A program made the position numbers and the translations under genes. Source: Larix kaempferi (taxonomy: Eukaryota; Streptophyta; Pinopsida; Pinales; Pinaceae). From it: a DNA stretch of 64,000 bases. Positions 35,101 to 46,697 of the stretch are shown here, in pieces; position 1 is the stretch's first letter, and each line of letters opens with the position of its first letter. Location of the stretch: positions 3,576,001-3,640,000 of the forward strand of contig BSBM01000964.1 of assembly GCA_027924585.1 (NCBI GenBank). The letters run 5' to 3'. The notes below the pieces were generated by a model, which worked only from the letters and a program-made list of their open reading frames with translations, ran no database searches and was not told the origin of the DNA.

Positions 35101-36266
35101 AAGCTTTCCATTCGAATATTGCATGCAAGTAACTACATTTAGGTGGATCAATTTGATATAATAGATTTACCATGACTGGTATAATTCGTTATTGGATGTA
35201 TATGTATTCTAATGATTTCTTTATTTTAAAAGGCATATATGATATATATATATATTTATATGATTCGAGTGATTAAAGTAATCACAATGGATCCCGATCT
35301 ATCTTTCTGTAAATTTTATGTTTAGCTTTTTTAAATAGTAAACTCATTCCTCGATTATGCCTTAGAATGGTTTTAGCAGTAAAACAATTTACAGATATTT
35401 AAATAATAAATTATGGGTTTTCACATCCATGAATATAATATAGTATATATGATCTAGTTACAGTACTTAATATTCTATCAACAATAGGAATTAATATAAT
35501 AGGCGGATTTACTGAACGAAAAAACTACATTCTACTTTGATGCAAGATAGATCAATATTGTAAACAGATAACTAATGGATCATTATTTGATTCGGATGCA
35601 TAGTAAATATATTTTATATCTAGATGCATAAAGATAATCCCTCTAGGGGTTAGATATGAAATATATAGAAGTAAAAATCCTACAGAAAATGCTGTTAAAC
35701 ATATAAAAACAAAAACAAGGAACCTGGCATCATTATCGGGAAAACATAAATGATTTAGCTATTCCTCCCAACCAACTCCTAGAGCACCCAAGACTCACTT
35801 GCTCCAGAACCCGTGATCCTGATTGTTGAACCACAAGAGAAAAATCCACTTAATGCGCCATCTCTTGCATTTTCAGATTCAATCCTCATCCAATGCTAGC
35901 CTCCTGTTGCTTATGGACATACTATTATATATTATTTTTCCTAGTACTTGGTCATTTATGAGCCTCCTGCTCTTTAGCACTGAACTAAGAGTTGTGACCT
36001 GATTTTGGGGAAGATGCCTCATGCAGCTTGAATTCTCACTCAGCAGCTTCAACCACTTGTCTTTTCCTCTTGTGGGTCGGTAATCACTCATGCAACATCT
36101 AGTTCATTTATGTCCCCCCTTTAGTATTTTTATTAATAAAAGAATAATCCATTACATTGTTTTTATTTTTTACTTCTTGTCAAAAATATTTAATAATAAA
36201 TAAACATAAAATAAATATTCAGAAATTATTTAATAATACTTTATTTAATCGAAGAGTATTACATAT
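32161..36266 (-). repeat. right (5') LTR of element F, interrupted by solo LTR G
   Basis: Starts TGTTATGTACCTC three bases from the PBS and ends near 36,266 (GTATTACATA, final CA changed to TG), beyond which repeat R1 begins. 33,490-36,266 matches the left LTR apart from G. 32,161-33,490 has no counterpart in the window. Short segments flanked by splice-like signals lie at 33,100-33,520 on the plus strand (see findings). Confidence 0.82.
34237..35150 (+). mobile_element. Element G: 914-bp solo LTR with 5-bp target-site duplication
   Basis: Interrupts the otherwise colinear LTR of F. Ends are TGGGCCAC...GTGGATCA, an imperfect inverted repeat with TG...CA, flanked by ATTTG on both sides (34,232-34,236 and 35,151-35,155). 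The corresponding site in the left LTR (about 26,190) has a single ATTTG and no insert. A TATA box (TATAAA, 34,355-34,360) lies about 120 bp in and is followed by AGGAACCCAC, supporting plus orientation. Open frames inside (34,552-35,101) are low-complexity Pro/Ser-rich and not credible genes. The coincidental GATCA before each TSD leaves a 10-bp TSD as an alternative reading. Confidence 0.8.
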
Positions 36267-36270
36267 GGGA

Positions 36271-36431
36271 TGGCTTCAAAGTTATTTCGCGTAGAATTTA
36301 TGAAGAAGTCATACACCTTAGAAGGAAGGCATGGCATGGGATAAATCATGTGACTCCTAAGTTAGGGTAAATATATTTAATTTTGATTATATAAGAAAAT
36401 TTCTAAATTAAAGGTACTTTATATTTTGTAA
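36271..36431 (+). repeat. dispersed repeat R1, copy 2
   Basis: Begins TGGCTTCAAAGTTATTTC directly after the right LTR of F and follows copy 1 (19,533-19,688) to TATTTTGTAA, with an extra roughly 20 bases (ATACACCTTAGAAGGAAGGC region) after GAAGTC. Confidence 0.85.
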
Positions 36432-38555
36432 CCAAATCATCTATATAGTTTAATTATGTTGTCTTTTCATTTATAGACAAATCTTCTTATTATCCCAGGG
36501 ATATACTCTTGGTTGCAAAGTCAAACTTTTTTGACTTGTATTAGTTTAGTTTCTAAAACACACATTTTTACAATGTTTGTAATGTTTTGCATAATTTTAA
36601 TATTAAACTTAATATTATGAAAAATTAAAATAATTTCAAGAATTTTTAAAATATATTAATTCAATTTTATGATTGGTCAAATACCACTCTGATGGGACAT
36701 AAATTCCTTTAGGAGTGGTCTTAATTATCAAAATTTAAAAATAAATAAAAATAATTTATAATATTAAAATCATTAGCAACTCTGCTTGTTATTTAGTAAG
36801 CCCAAGATTAATAATTAAAAATCAATTACTGGCCCAGCGCATTGCAATGATGGCCATGAGTTTGATGCTATGAAGGCCCTGGAATCCATATCCATTTAAA
36901 CTACAACCTAAAGAATGTCTAGCTCTCGTCAACGACACAACAATGGGGTCCACCATGGCCACTTATGTCTGTTTCAATGCCAACATGCTGGGCTTGAGAT
37001 TACCTCTATACCTTCAAGCTCATGTATTGTGATATCCTCAACTCAGCAAGCTTACCATTTGCATCATCACGACACCAATACCAATAGATATTATCAACTA
37101 GAGGGGACACTTTTCATGAATATTATCTTTAGTATGTTAGTGTTTTTTTTGGGTGTTTTATGGTCTTTCGCTTTATTCCATCCTCAACAAATTTTAGAGT
37201 CACTTATGATTCATATTTTCTTGCAAGCAAGAGGGATTCATTTTTTGGAGAGTTAACACCACTATAACAAGTGCCTTACCTAAATATATTCTCAGCATAC
37301 AGGAGGTGCCTTATTTAGTCCAAACAATGTATCTATTCACATCAGACTTAAAATGTAGAGCACTGATTAGAGGCAGATCATATCATTTTATTGGAAAGAT
37401 AAGAAATCGGGGATGATGTGGACGACCAATTAGCATAATTGCTTGCCCAACAACAAAGTTTTCATTAGCATGTTGATGTGGATCTAATCAATTAATGAAA
37501 GTGCTATGGTATATGACAAATTAGCAAGTACCTTTCCATCTTTATCCCACATCTAGCAATATTTTTCATCGGTTTGGTTTTGTGGGCTGGTGCAAGCTAA
37601 TGCTCGCCACTCATGACGCGTTAGTCACAATGGACTCCTGGAAAAAACATAAATCTGAATGTCAAAAAGCAATATTAGAGCTACCTACACAACTTTTTGG
37701 AATATGGCAAAAGAAGATGAAAAGTAGGCAATCACATTACCTTCCTGAATATATAAATATGATTTATGGAAATTAAGTATAACTCCCAAAAATTGGGGTT
37801 CTCCTAAGGTTGGTATGTTATTTTTCTAAGAAAACATAATGAATATGTTTGCGTTAGTGCGCTCATTCGGTATGCAAATGGTGGAATTTTGTGAAAAAAA
37901 TTATATACAGTCATAGATAACAGGTCGTTCTAGTGCAACGCTAGTTTTTCATATTTATCTATATTAATTTTTATTTTTTTTAATTAAGGAAGTCGTCCAA
38001 GCCCTAGAATGACTAGGTTAAGTGTTAGTGCACAACATCATGGTCTTAACATAATCAATGAACTTTTTCTTTTTTAGGATGTAGGCCTTTGTGTGTACTT
38101 GTGTGGGTTCTTTTCCGTTTTCAAAATAGGTGAGCCAATCAAAAGTTATAGATAAAATAAATAACCTACTTTTTGTGTAAGATTGACGTTAGTGCAATTG
38201 AAATTAATTAAAAAATAGGAACAAATAATAGATTTAATAAAAAATTACATATTCGGAATCTGCACACATAGTTCTACAAGTGTGTGCAATTTCATTAGCA
38301 ATGGACTAGCGTAGCATACGTAGAATCATGCTCGAAACAGAAGAAGTTATAGAATAAGATGTATTTTTTTATAGTATTATATGTTTTTTGGCAACCCAAA
38401 CCTAAAACCATAGCAGCCAAGTCATCCACCAAGTTGGTGGGAAAGGAATTACCCGCCAAAACTTAAAAAATTAAATGGCGCATGCGCATTGATTTAAAGG
38501 CACGTGAAATCAACGTTGTTTTAAATGCGCATATTCACAAATAGCGCATACACAA
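36432..38555. other. stretch without recognised gene
   Basis: AT-rich sequence with short open frames (36,915-37,256 and 37,582-37,776, plus) that match no family I recognise. From about 38,460 the composition shifts to alternating GCGCAT words leading into the foldback at 38,556. Confidence 0.4.
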
Positions 38556-38629
38556 AAATAGCGTGTACGTACTAATAGCGCACACGCACTAATAGTGCGT
38601 AAGTGCTATTGAGTGCATACACGCTATTT
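38556..38629. repeat. foldback: two-unit inverted repeat with 3-base loop
   Basis: Left arm 38,556-38,590 contains AAATAGCGTGTACGTAC and AATAGCGCACACGCACT; right arm 38,594-38,629 contains AGTGCGTAAGTGCTATT and GTGCATACACGCTATTT, the reverse complements with a few mismatches, around the loop AAT. The innermost ACGCACT/AGTGCGT pair is perfect. A further forward unit (AATAGCGCATACAC) precedes the left arm. Confidence 0.85.
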
Positions 38630-38689
38630 AGTAAAATCGGACCAAACCATAGCTTAAGCACATATGCATCCATACAAAAATCCTACAAA

Positions 38690-38928
38690 ATGGATGAAGT
38701 TGATGATGATGAAGATGGTGATGATGATGTTGATGATGTTGATGATGTCGAAGATGATGATGATGATGATGAGGAAGAGGGTGATGACAATGATGATGAT
38801 GATGATGATGACGATGATGATGATGATGATGTTGATGATGAAGATGATGACCAAGATGATGATGAGGATGAGGATGAGGAAGTGGGTGATAACGATGATG
38901 ATGATGATGAGGATGGGGATGATGACTA
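38690..38928 (+). repeat. (GAT)n trinucleotide repeat
   Basis: Imperfect GAT/GAA/GAG triplets that read as an Asp/Glu-rich peptide on the plus strand and His- or Ile-rich peptides in other frames. The open frames in all directions are by-products of the triplet repeat, not a gene. Confidence 0.92.
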
Positions 38929-38944
38929 GGAAGTGGGTGATAAC

Positions 38945-41900
38945 TATAATTTCCCCCTTTTTCACCCATGATATTTTTTGTAAATGTGAATATGTATTGT
39001 ACTGTTTCTCGTGAGGAGCTCAAGGCCAAGGTCCCACCAGTAAACATTGTAAGTAATGTGGTATGACAATTCTAATATGTAAGTTGGAAAAAAAGTATAG
39101 GAAAGTGGGGTCACAATGTGACCTAGCATTTCACGGCACGAATCCTCTGAGGGGGAGGAGGTGAATTGGCTTGAAAGCCAAGACCCTAGAAACACATGTT
39201 ACCTTGGTACCACAAGCACTTGAGTGAATGGTAACGTTCACCGTAGGTTACTTGAGTTTGTTTTCTTTTTTTAGTTAGGGGGGACGCCAAAGTTACCCTT
39301 AACCGCCGAGAGTTAATAAAAGCCTCCTAAGACCTAAAGTTTAACACTAGGATAATCTATGCTAAAAGCTATTATGTAAAACTAAGAAAATGCTATGATT
39401 GGCCTTGACATCCTAGTTCCGGCAGCTGGCATCTAGGGTCTTCTTCATTAAACCTACTATCTAATTATTAGCATAAGCTAAACGATTTTATCATCTTATA
39501 GACTAAGCGATGGGTAATTAGTGCCTTATAAAGATAGACGAAATAAATATATATACATATATATTTATGCTATCACCATTGATAAACTATATATGCATAT
39601 AAGATACTTAAATAATTTGCATGTATACATATACATATATATATATATATGTATATGAATATTATCACTTTGATAAATATTATTTATAATAATATTTTGA
39701 TGATGGAATGAGAAACTATATATATATATACATATATATACATATACATATACATATATATACATATATATGAAGAGATGCTATTATATATATTCATGAA
39801 ATATTATTTATGATAATAATTTAGGTGTAAAGCATTATATATATAGTTGTGAAATGTGATTAGTTATATTAAATATAATTACATGCTTTACCTTGTAATA
39901 TAATGATAATGCTATTTAACTATAGAGATGACTATATAGCTTAATAATCATAAAGAAAGGAACATAATTTTTAAGTGGTCATTGAGAGAAGAGATAAATA
40001 GTAATAATTATGGTGACTACAATTGAAAGATTATTAATGATCATCATGTTTGCTAATTACATTAGTAATTGTAATTGTGCATATAAACAACAGAGATTAA
40101 GGAAAGATATGGTTTTGTAAATTATTATTATGACTATCTGATTATATTTATTATATCTACTTTTGATAATGTAGATATATATATATTGAAATCCCTATAT
40201 AGTGGAGAAAAATTTAGGCATATAAAAGACGTAAAACTTATGGCTTTTTACTAAAAGTTAATCTGAGTAAAAGATTACGTTTTCTAAGAAATAATTTATT
40301 ATATTTATATATCTTTTATTAAATGTGTGAGCATTATATTTCTTGGTGGAGAATATTATCTTTACTAGTAATTACTTCTTCTTTGATGGTTTCCTAGAGA
40401 GTATTTATTTTTCTTACTTATAATTACTTCTTCTTTTATGGTTGCCTCCAGAGTATTTATTTTTCTTACTTGTAAATTCTTACTTTATGGCTGCATGGAG
40501 AGTAATTACTTTTTACTTCTTGATGGATGATTGAGGTAACTAGTGAGACTCTTCATTTTCTTTTTTTATGAATGCGTTGAGGGATTTATGGGGGGAGGCA
40601 TGATCTTTTTAATTGCTATGCGTTATGGGATGCTGCGGTGGCCATTATAGCCTGTTGTCCCGTTTTCTTTCGGGGTGATACCTCGGTTGTGTATTTATGA
40701 GGGTGCATGCATTATGGTAGGGAGCGCAAGGCTTGGGGAAGGCTTCTAGCCTTGGGTGGAGGCTTGTTAAATTTGCTATGGCTATGTATGTGATCCTGTA
40801 AACTTGTTGTTCTATATATATTCTGATTTATTTCTGGTGGTGCGTGAGGATCCGGTGGGGAAGGATTCCTCCCTATGTAATATTTACACCTCTAACTGCT
40901 CTCGGGTTGTGCGTGAGGATCTGAAGCCGTGTGTGTTTGCTTTTAGATTAGGGAGATTAATTATGTGGGGCTGTAGCCTGTAGGGTGAATGCTGAGTTAG
41001 CTGATTCGTCTTTAGATACTTGTTGTTTGTTGAGATTGACCGCGTAAATGCAAAGATTTTACAGAGGTGTGGTTGCCGAGATGTGCATCCTGCAAGTGTA
41101 TGAGGTCATTTATTATAATGCAGGAGGGAGCGCGAGGATTCCGAGCATGGGAAAACTGATCCCGATTTCACTGCACATTATCGGTTTAATTACTTATGCA
41201 TTTGCATCGTGGAAGACCTATATTTTTGTATTTCATTTAATATGTATAAATTGAATCTTATTTAAGGATTGCGCGGAGCCCAGGTTTGGGATGGCGCAGT
41301 AGAGCATATCCCTGCATTTTCGACTTGATGTAATTTGTGTATACCTACGCTGATATAATCCTGGGTGTTTTTCTTGTTTGATTTTTCATTGCATGCTCCT
41401 TCGTGTGAAAAGATCCGGCTTGTGCTTACTAGCAGCTCGGAGGAAGTGAGTAACTCATTTAAAACTCGTAAGAATCTTTTGCTTGGAGCATTGCGCAAAT
41501 GCCTTGGAGAAATGAACCTCGACTATATTTCAAGTTATTCCTATCACTTCCTTTTTAAATTAATCTTGGTAAGTTTTGTGTTGGTTAAATCTTTTATATT
41601 GATGGACTTCGTAAATGTTGTTTATATGATATAATATATATGTATAAGTGTGGCATTTGTCTTATTATGCAATATTGGGGGAGATCCCTTTACCATCTAG
41701 TTCTTCTCTTATATATACATATGTATATATTTATCCCAGTGGCCTTTGTGTTATTACCAAGAGGAGTTTTTTTTCTGTACAATATGGGTTACCATAGTAA
41801 ATATTTTAATATTGCTAGTCATGGCTACTTAGTCGATTGACGAGAGTTCTGGGAGGAGATTCCCCTTAGGCTTTATGTCTCATACATTCCATTTATATGT

Positions 41901-42949
41901 GCCTCTTTTGTGTTGTTGCGCACACATTGGGGAATTTCTCCCACTATGGCTTATGTTGCTTACATTGCATATAGACATGATTTATTTGAAGTTGTGTATT
42001 AATTGAGTGATGCATATAGATATAGATGTATTGTTTGCAAATCTTGTATTTCGTCTATGTTTCCCTATGCAGGTATGTTTTGGAAAAGGGTCTTGTGAAT
42101 GTTTATATACTGTATGTATATATTCATGCTACCTTTTGTTGTTGTGCAAAGTAGGGGAAGGATCCCTTTATGCCATAAGTTCTATATTATAAGTTTTATA
42201 TTGTGTCGACACTTGGGATTTGTATATGTCTCATATATGTTATCTTCATACTATAGCATCCCTTGGAAAGGAAGGTTATTTCTGTTTTATAAATTATCAT
42301 GATTAATCGTGATCATCGAGGAAAAGAATCCCTGTAATGATTCGGCGATTAATTGTTGATGGCTGAAAGTGCTCTCTGTGAGAAGCTTGAGAAAGTAAAA
42401 ATATTGCATACACAATATCGCAGATTGTACTCTTCTATTTTGACGAATAAAGATGCTACGTTTCCTTGGTGGACGTAGCCCAAAGAGTTGGGTGAACCAC
42501 GTGTACGTCTCCTTTCTCTATTTACTTGATGTTTTAATTTACGTGAGAATTGTGGTTTAAAATGGTAAGTGAGATTCAAAATAGAATGTTAATTACCATT
42601 GCTTAAGTTTACATGTAAAATGATGGCTTACTTGTGGAGCTTTTGATGGTTTAATGATCATCAGGAATGTTCGGGGTATTCCCATTTGTGTTATTATGTA
42701 CTAATTTGTAAGACTGAAGTAATAGTGATGTTTATGCGATTATGGCTAATCATACTTAAACGTGTAAGTGTTATGGAATGAGGTAAATGTAATAATTGAA
42801 CAAAGTGTTATATGCATTACTATTTGCAACTGGAGTACATATATGACCTTGTGTATAAAATGACTTATACCTTGATTGTTGATGTCGAAGAAAACAAATT
42901 TTACACCTCGTTCCTTACAAAGACAAAGTGGTAATATGGGTATGTTACA
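38945..42949 (+). repeat. 5' LTR of element H (about 4.0 kb)
   Basis: Starts TATAATTTCCCCC (partner: TGTAATATCCCCC, so the TG end has mutated) and ends GGGTATGTTACA just before the PBS. Matches 61,153-64,000 line by line, for example CCACCAGTAAACATTGTAAG, TTACCTTGGTACCACAAGC and CATTATAGCCTGTTGTCCCG. Contains (AT)-rich microsatellites (39,600-39,775) and a roughly 58-bp element repeated about three times (40,364-40,520). The open frames in it, also present in the partner, have no recognised product. Confidence 0.92.
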
Positions 42950-42952
42950 AAG

Positions 42953-42964
42953 TGCTATCAGAGC
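42953..42964 (+). promoter_or_regulatory. primer-binding site of element H
   Basis: TGCTATCAGAGC, one mismatch from TGGTATCAGAGC (initiator tRNA-Met complement), three bases after the LTR end TTACA. Position and orientation agree with a plus-strand element. Confidence 0.8.
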
Positions 42965-44860
42965 GATGTTTCAGCACTCGGGACTGATTGAGGTTAGCAT
43001 GAGGTATGAAAATATAAAGTGAGGTAACACTACCATGTTCCATTCTTTATTATACTAGTATTCTGTACTCTGATATAGTACTCAAGGAGTAGCATCCTCC
43101 TAGTAAGATTGAAAGGTCTCTTGGGTAAAGGACAGAGATACAATCATGCTAAGGTTGTGATAAATCGTTTGGTTGTGAAATATTTAGACAAGTAGCTTAT
43201 GAATCCCTTTTACATATTTATTATATGTAGAAATTTTTTTCAATATTATACTTGTCTATGAATGTATCGATTCAATAACTCTGATAAATAATGTATCGAA
43301 AGTTGCATTCAGATCAAGGAAAAATTCTCCACTCCATCTTCCTCATAAGATGAAAATGTGGAATTGTATGGTGAGGTATGTTATCACCTCAACCAACAAA
43401 ATTGTGTATTAATAGTGTAAGCACGGGGTGGTGGTTTGGTTTTGTTTTAGTATTATGGATGTACCAAAAATGGAAGTTATATTATGATGTTACCCTTGAT
43501 ACATTCCCGAAGGAATAAAAATGTTCTCTAGAATTTCTTTGATATATAGAGAGATATGTATATATACACATAAATTGTTTGGCCATAGTCTTGTAAAGGT
43601 ATAAAGACGCAAGTCAAAAATAGTTGAATGGTAGAATGACCATCTGAATTATTGAAAGAGGCTGTAAACTTATCACAGGGAATAAGCTATTACACCTCAT
43701 AAAAAACCAAATTTAATGAAAAGAGAACATTCAATGTGCTAACATTGCAACTTATGGATGCAAGATTGTGAGTGTCTAAAGGACTTGTTGAAAAACAAAG
43801 GGCATGATGCATAATATGCATAAAGTATGGTAAGCATATTGTAAGAGTCTGAACAAAAATTAGGGACTCATGAAGAGAAATACTCAGAGGATGAGTAAGA
43901 TAAGTAAATAGGTGAACCTATTATTGATCAAATTATGTCGCATGTTGTGGCGACTGATATAATTAAGAGACAAAGTTACAAAGAATTATGATTATGTAAA
44001 GTTTTATGTGATACGAAAATATTATTTTGTTTTTGTGATTGACACTTGAACTCCATGAGGATATAGCTAATATACCTATTTGGTTTATGTGTGAAAGGAA
44101 ATTGATCGCACTTAGTAAGGGCTTGGAATTCCAGAACCAAGAAAATCAATGGCGAGAGGATCACTAAAAAGGATTTTGAAAAAAGCACTGTAAACGATTA
44201 CCTTTATCTGGTTGTCAAACTTGATGTTTTTCCTGTGCAGTAGGCTCAACTTACAACTTTTGTTGGCAAGGTAGGTTGAACATGATAGTGGCATTAGAGC
44301 CACAGTGTGAACCAAGAGTTCACTACTACAATGTTATGGGACATTGATGCATGCACATGAGACAGTGTGACCAAAGAAGTGAAAATATTGAGAGGATCGA
44401 GTTAAATCTACACATAATAAAAAAATCACCCTAATAAGATAAGTAGAGGCACCCTGCAAATTAAAATAAATCTAACAAAATTAAAGCTAACATAAATTAA
44501 ATTAAAGCTAAGCAAAAGGAAAAGAAGGCCAAGTCTGGAACACAGATTTGGGCCAGGAAGGAACACCAATAGTTGAGGATAGAACATGAGATATGTTTTG
44601 CTGAAGAGATCTTAGAGGTGGTACCCTTGTTTTAGTGGCATAAACCCTGAAAAGCACTCTCTAACTCAGAGCTCTCTAACTCGCGTAACTGAGAGGACTA
44701 GGTGAGTGTTAGGTTGTCAGCACAATAAGAGGAGGCCTCTTTCGGGGTGGATTTAAAAAGGTAGATGACCCTCTCTTAAGAGGTGGCCCTTATGAGGAGA
44801 TGACCCTCTATGTGCAAGAAGTAAGAGGAGGTACACCAGAGGGCTAAGAGCCGCGGTGAT
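42965..44860. other. leader of element H, no recognised gene
   Basis: AT-rich, no conserved gag or other motif seen in any frame. Could be 5' leader or remains of the gag of H too decayed to read. Only short open frames occur. Confidence 0.45.
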
Positions 44861-45055
44861 GGGTACCATCTTGTGCGTGATGCACGTCCTGCGGGGCATG
44901 AAATCGAGAAGGTGAAGGGTACCATCCTGTGCATGATGCACGTCCTGAGGGTCATGACACCGAGAAGGTGTAGAGAACGTTCTGTGCGTGATGCACACCC
45001 AGAGGGGTATGACACCAAGAAGGTGTTGAGTACCAATCTTGTGCTTGGGGGCATG
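44861..45055 (+). repeat. 56-bp minisatellite, about 3.5 units
   Basis: Units start near 44,861, 44,917, 44,973 and 45,028, each carrying a near-palindrome GTGCRTGATGCAC followed by GTCCTG..GG.CATGA and GAGAAGGTG. Spacing is 55-56 bp. The overlapping minus-strand open frames are products of the repeat. Confidence 0.88.
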
Positions 45056-45072
45056 ATGAGAAGGCTTGGATT

Positions 45073-45550
45073 TCCTGGACTCAAGCGAGAAGGCTTGAGG
45101 GGAAAATAGAAAATATTTCATGGACTCAAGCAAGAAGGCTTGAGGGGAAAATAAAAGAGTTCTTGGACTCAAGCGAGAAGGCTTGAGGGGGAAAACAGAA
45201 AAGAGTTCCTGGACTCAAGCGAGAAGGCTTGAGGGGAAAATAAAAGAGTTCCTAGACTCAAGCGAGAAGGCTTGGGGGAAAAAGAAAAAAAGTTCCTGGA
45301 CTCAAGCGAGAAGGATTGAGGGGAAAATAAAAGAGTTCCTGGACTCAAGCGAGAAGGCTTGAGGGGAAAGTGGAAAAGATTTCCTCGACTCAAGCGAGAA
45401 GGCATGACGGGAAAATGGAAAAGAGTTCCTGGACTCAAGCGAGAAGGCTTGAGGGGAAAAGAAAAGTGTTCCTAGACTCAAGTGAGAAGGCTTGGGGGGG
45501 AAAGAAAAGAGTTCCTGGACTCAAGTGGGAAGGATTGAGGGGAAAAAGAA
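45073..45550 (+). repeat. 43-45-bp minisatellite, 11 units, each with a hairpin
   Basis: Eleven units with the core GGACTCAAGCGAGAAGGCTT followed by GAGGGGAAAA. CTCAAGC and GCTTGAG form a perfect 7-bp stem around the loop GAGAAG; a few units carry one substitution in the stem. It follows the 56-bp array directly. Open frames on both strands across it are artefacts of the period. Confidence 0.92.
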
Positions 45551-46697
45551 ATGTTGGGCCTGGCCCAGATGGGGCAATTTTGAACAAAAAGTATTGTGAG
45601 AACTGCGGAGCTAAGCGCAGTTAAGTTTGAACAATTTTGGGATAAGTTTTGGTATACTATGAAGTTGCACACAACATAGTGTCAGAGGAGTTGCAAGGTT
45701 GGTGTTACGTTTAGTACAATGCCGCGATGTGCCACGTCAATGAAGATCCAGCTAAGCACAACATCGACAAATGAAGGCAGTTATTTTGGTTAGGTCACAG
45801 AAGAGCTATTTTTGGAGAAGATCATTGATAACTACCAAGCAATGGGTAGGTGGAGATCGGAGTTAGTTGACTGATCACAATGGGTAGAGGACTACTACTA
45901 CTCGAACCAATCATATAAGGCCGGAAAGGAGGGAATAGATCGACGAAAGCAACCTATTGGTGCGCATATAACAGAAGATCTGCTGCCAGATATCAGTAGT
46001 ACGGTTTTGGGAAAACTGCGACAATTTTGTAAACCTAAGGGTTCTGCCTTCGTAAAATGTAAAGACATGACCTATGGGTCTTGATCTATATATAAGGAAA
46101 TTTTGTAAAGGAAAAGGGTTAACTCTCATTTTGGTTAATATTATTGAATATTGTAAGATCTGTTAGATAAAAGGATTGTAAAGGCTCTACAGCTGAGTGT
46201 GCAGAGACCTGATTTTGAGAGAAAGAAAGAAGAGCGTCTGCAACTGAGTGCGCAGACGAAAGAATTGTTGTAACCTTTCCTAGATAATAAACAACAGTTC
46301 TTGTCGACATAGCTTCCCATCCGGGGGGGGTGAACCACGTTAAACCATTGTGTTATGTGATTTTTGTGCATGATTATTATTAATTTGTTATTTAAATTAC
46401 TTACAGTGCATGCATGAGTTTACTGTTATCTTATATGTGTTTATTTTTATCTATATTCTCCACGGAAGGGATGGAATAAGATGTTAATAGCTCATGTGTG
46501 GACGAATGATAGTAGGCAAGCCCCTATAAGTTTCAAATGAATGGATCAATGAGATAACCACACAGTTAATTGTTAGGAATGAATCGCGGTATCGAGCACA
46601 TAGCACTGCGTATCTCACTCATCTGCATAGATCATGATGTTTATCAATCTAAAATAATGATGAATGCTTAAAGGCTATCGAATAAGGTTGAGTAGAA
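45551..46697 (+). promoter_or_regulatory. LTR-like promoter region upstream of element I
   Basis: Contains TATATATAAGG (about 46,086-46,096) and, about 240 bp later, CATCCGGGGGGGGTGAACC then ACGTTAAACCATTGTGTTATG, a layout like the promoter and R-U5 of plant LTRs. It lies directly before the coding region of I. No matching second copy is found after I, so if this is the 5' LTR of I its 3' partner is lost. No primer-binding site was recognised. Low to moderate confidence. Confidence 0.4.

Larger units (their letters stand above)
25371..36266 (-). mobile_element. Element F: minus-strand Del/Tekay-like chromovirus with long LTRs
   Basis: Left (3') LTR 25,371-27,300 (truncated), polypurine tract, pol and gag on the minus strand (27,340-32,010), PBS at 32,146-32,157, right (5') LTR 32,161-36,266 containing solo LTR G. 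Assignment as an LTR pair rests on three points: the repeated sequences abut the PPT and the PBS exactly, they have TG/CA-type ends, and both point the same way. Net right LTR length without G is about 3.19 kb. Chromodomain-like C-terminus and the D-P-G-A protease fit the Del/Tekay group. Dead: stops in all domains, RT and integrase catalytic residues altered. Confidence 0.85.

Noticed and set aside
34552-35101. Overlapping Pro/Ser/Cys-rich open frames
   Set aside because: Lie in solo LTR G; pyrimidine-rich composition explains the open frames.
38603-39047. Asp-rich, His-rich and Ile-rich open frames on both strands
   Set aside because: All are readings of the same imperfect GAT triplet repeat; no start context or flanking coding signal.
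41048-41840. Open frames conserved between the two LTRs of H (for example the one containing NAGGSARIP)
   Set aside because: Conservation follows from LTR identity; no recognised protein feature, and frames differ at ends between copies.
44753-45672. Several overlapping open frames with repeated peptides
   Set aside because: Produced by the 56-bp and 43-45-bp minisatellites; peptide periodicity follows the DNA period and no domain is present.
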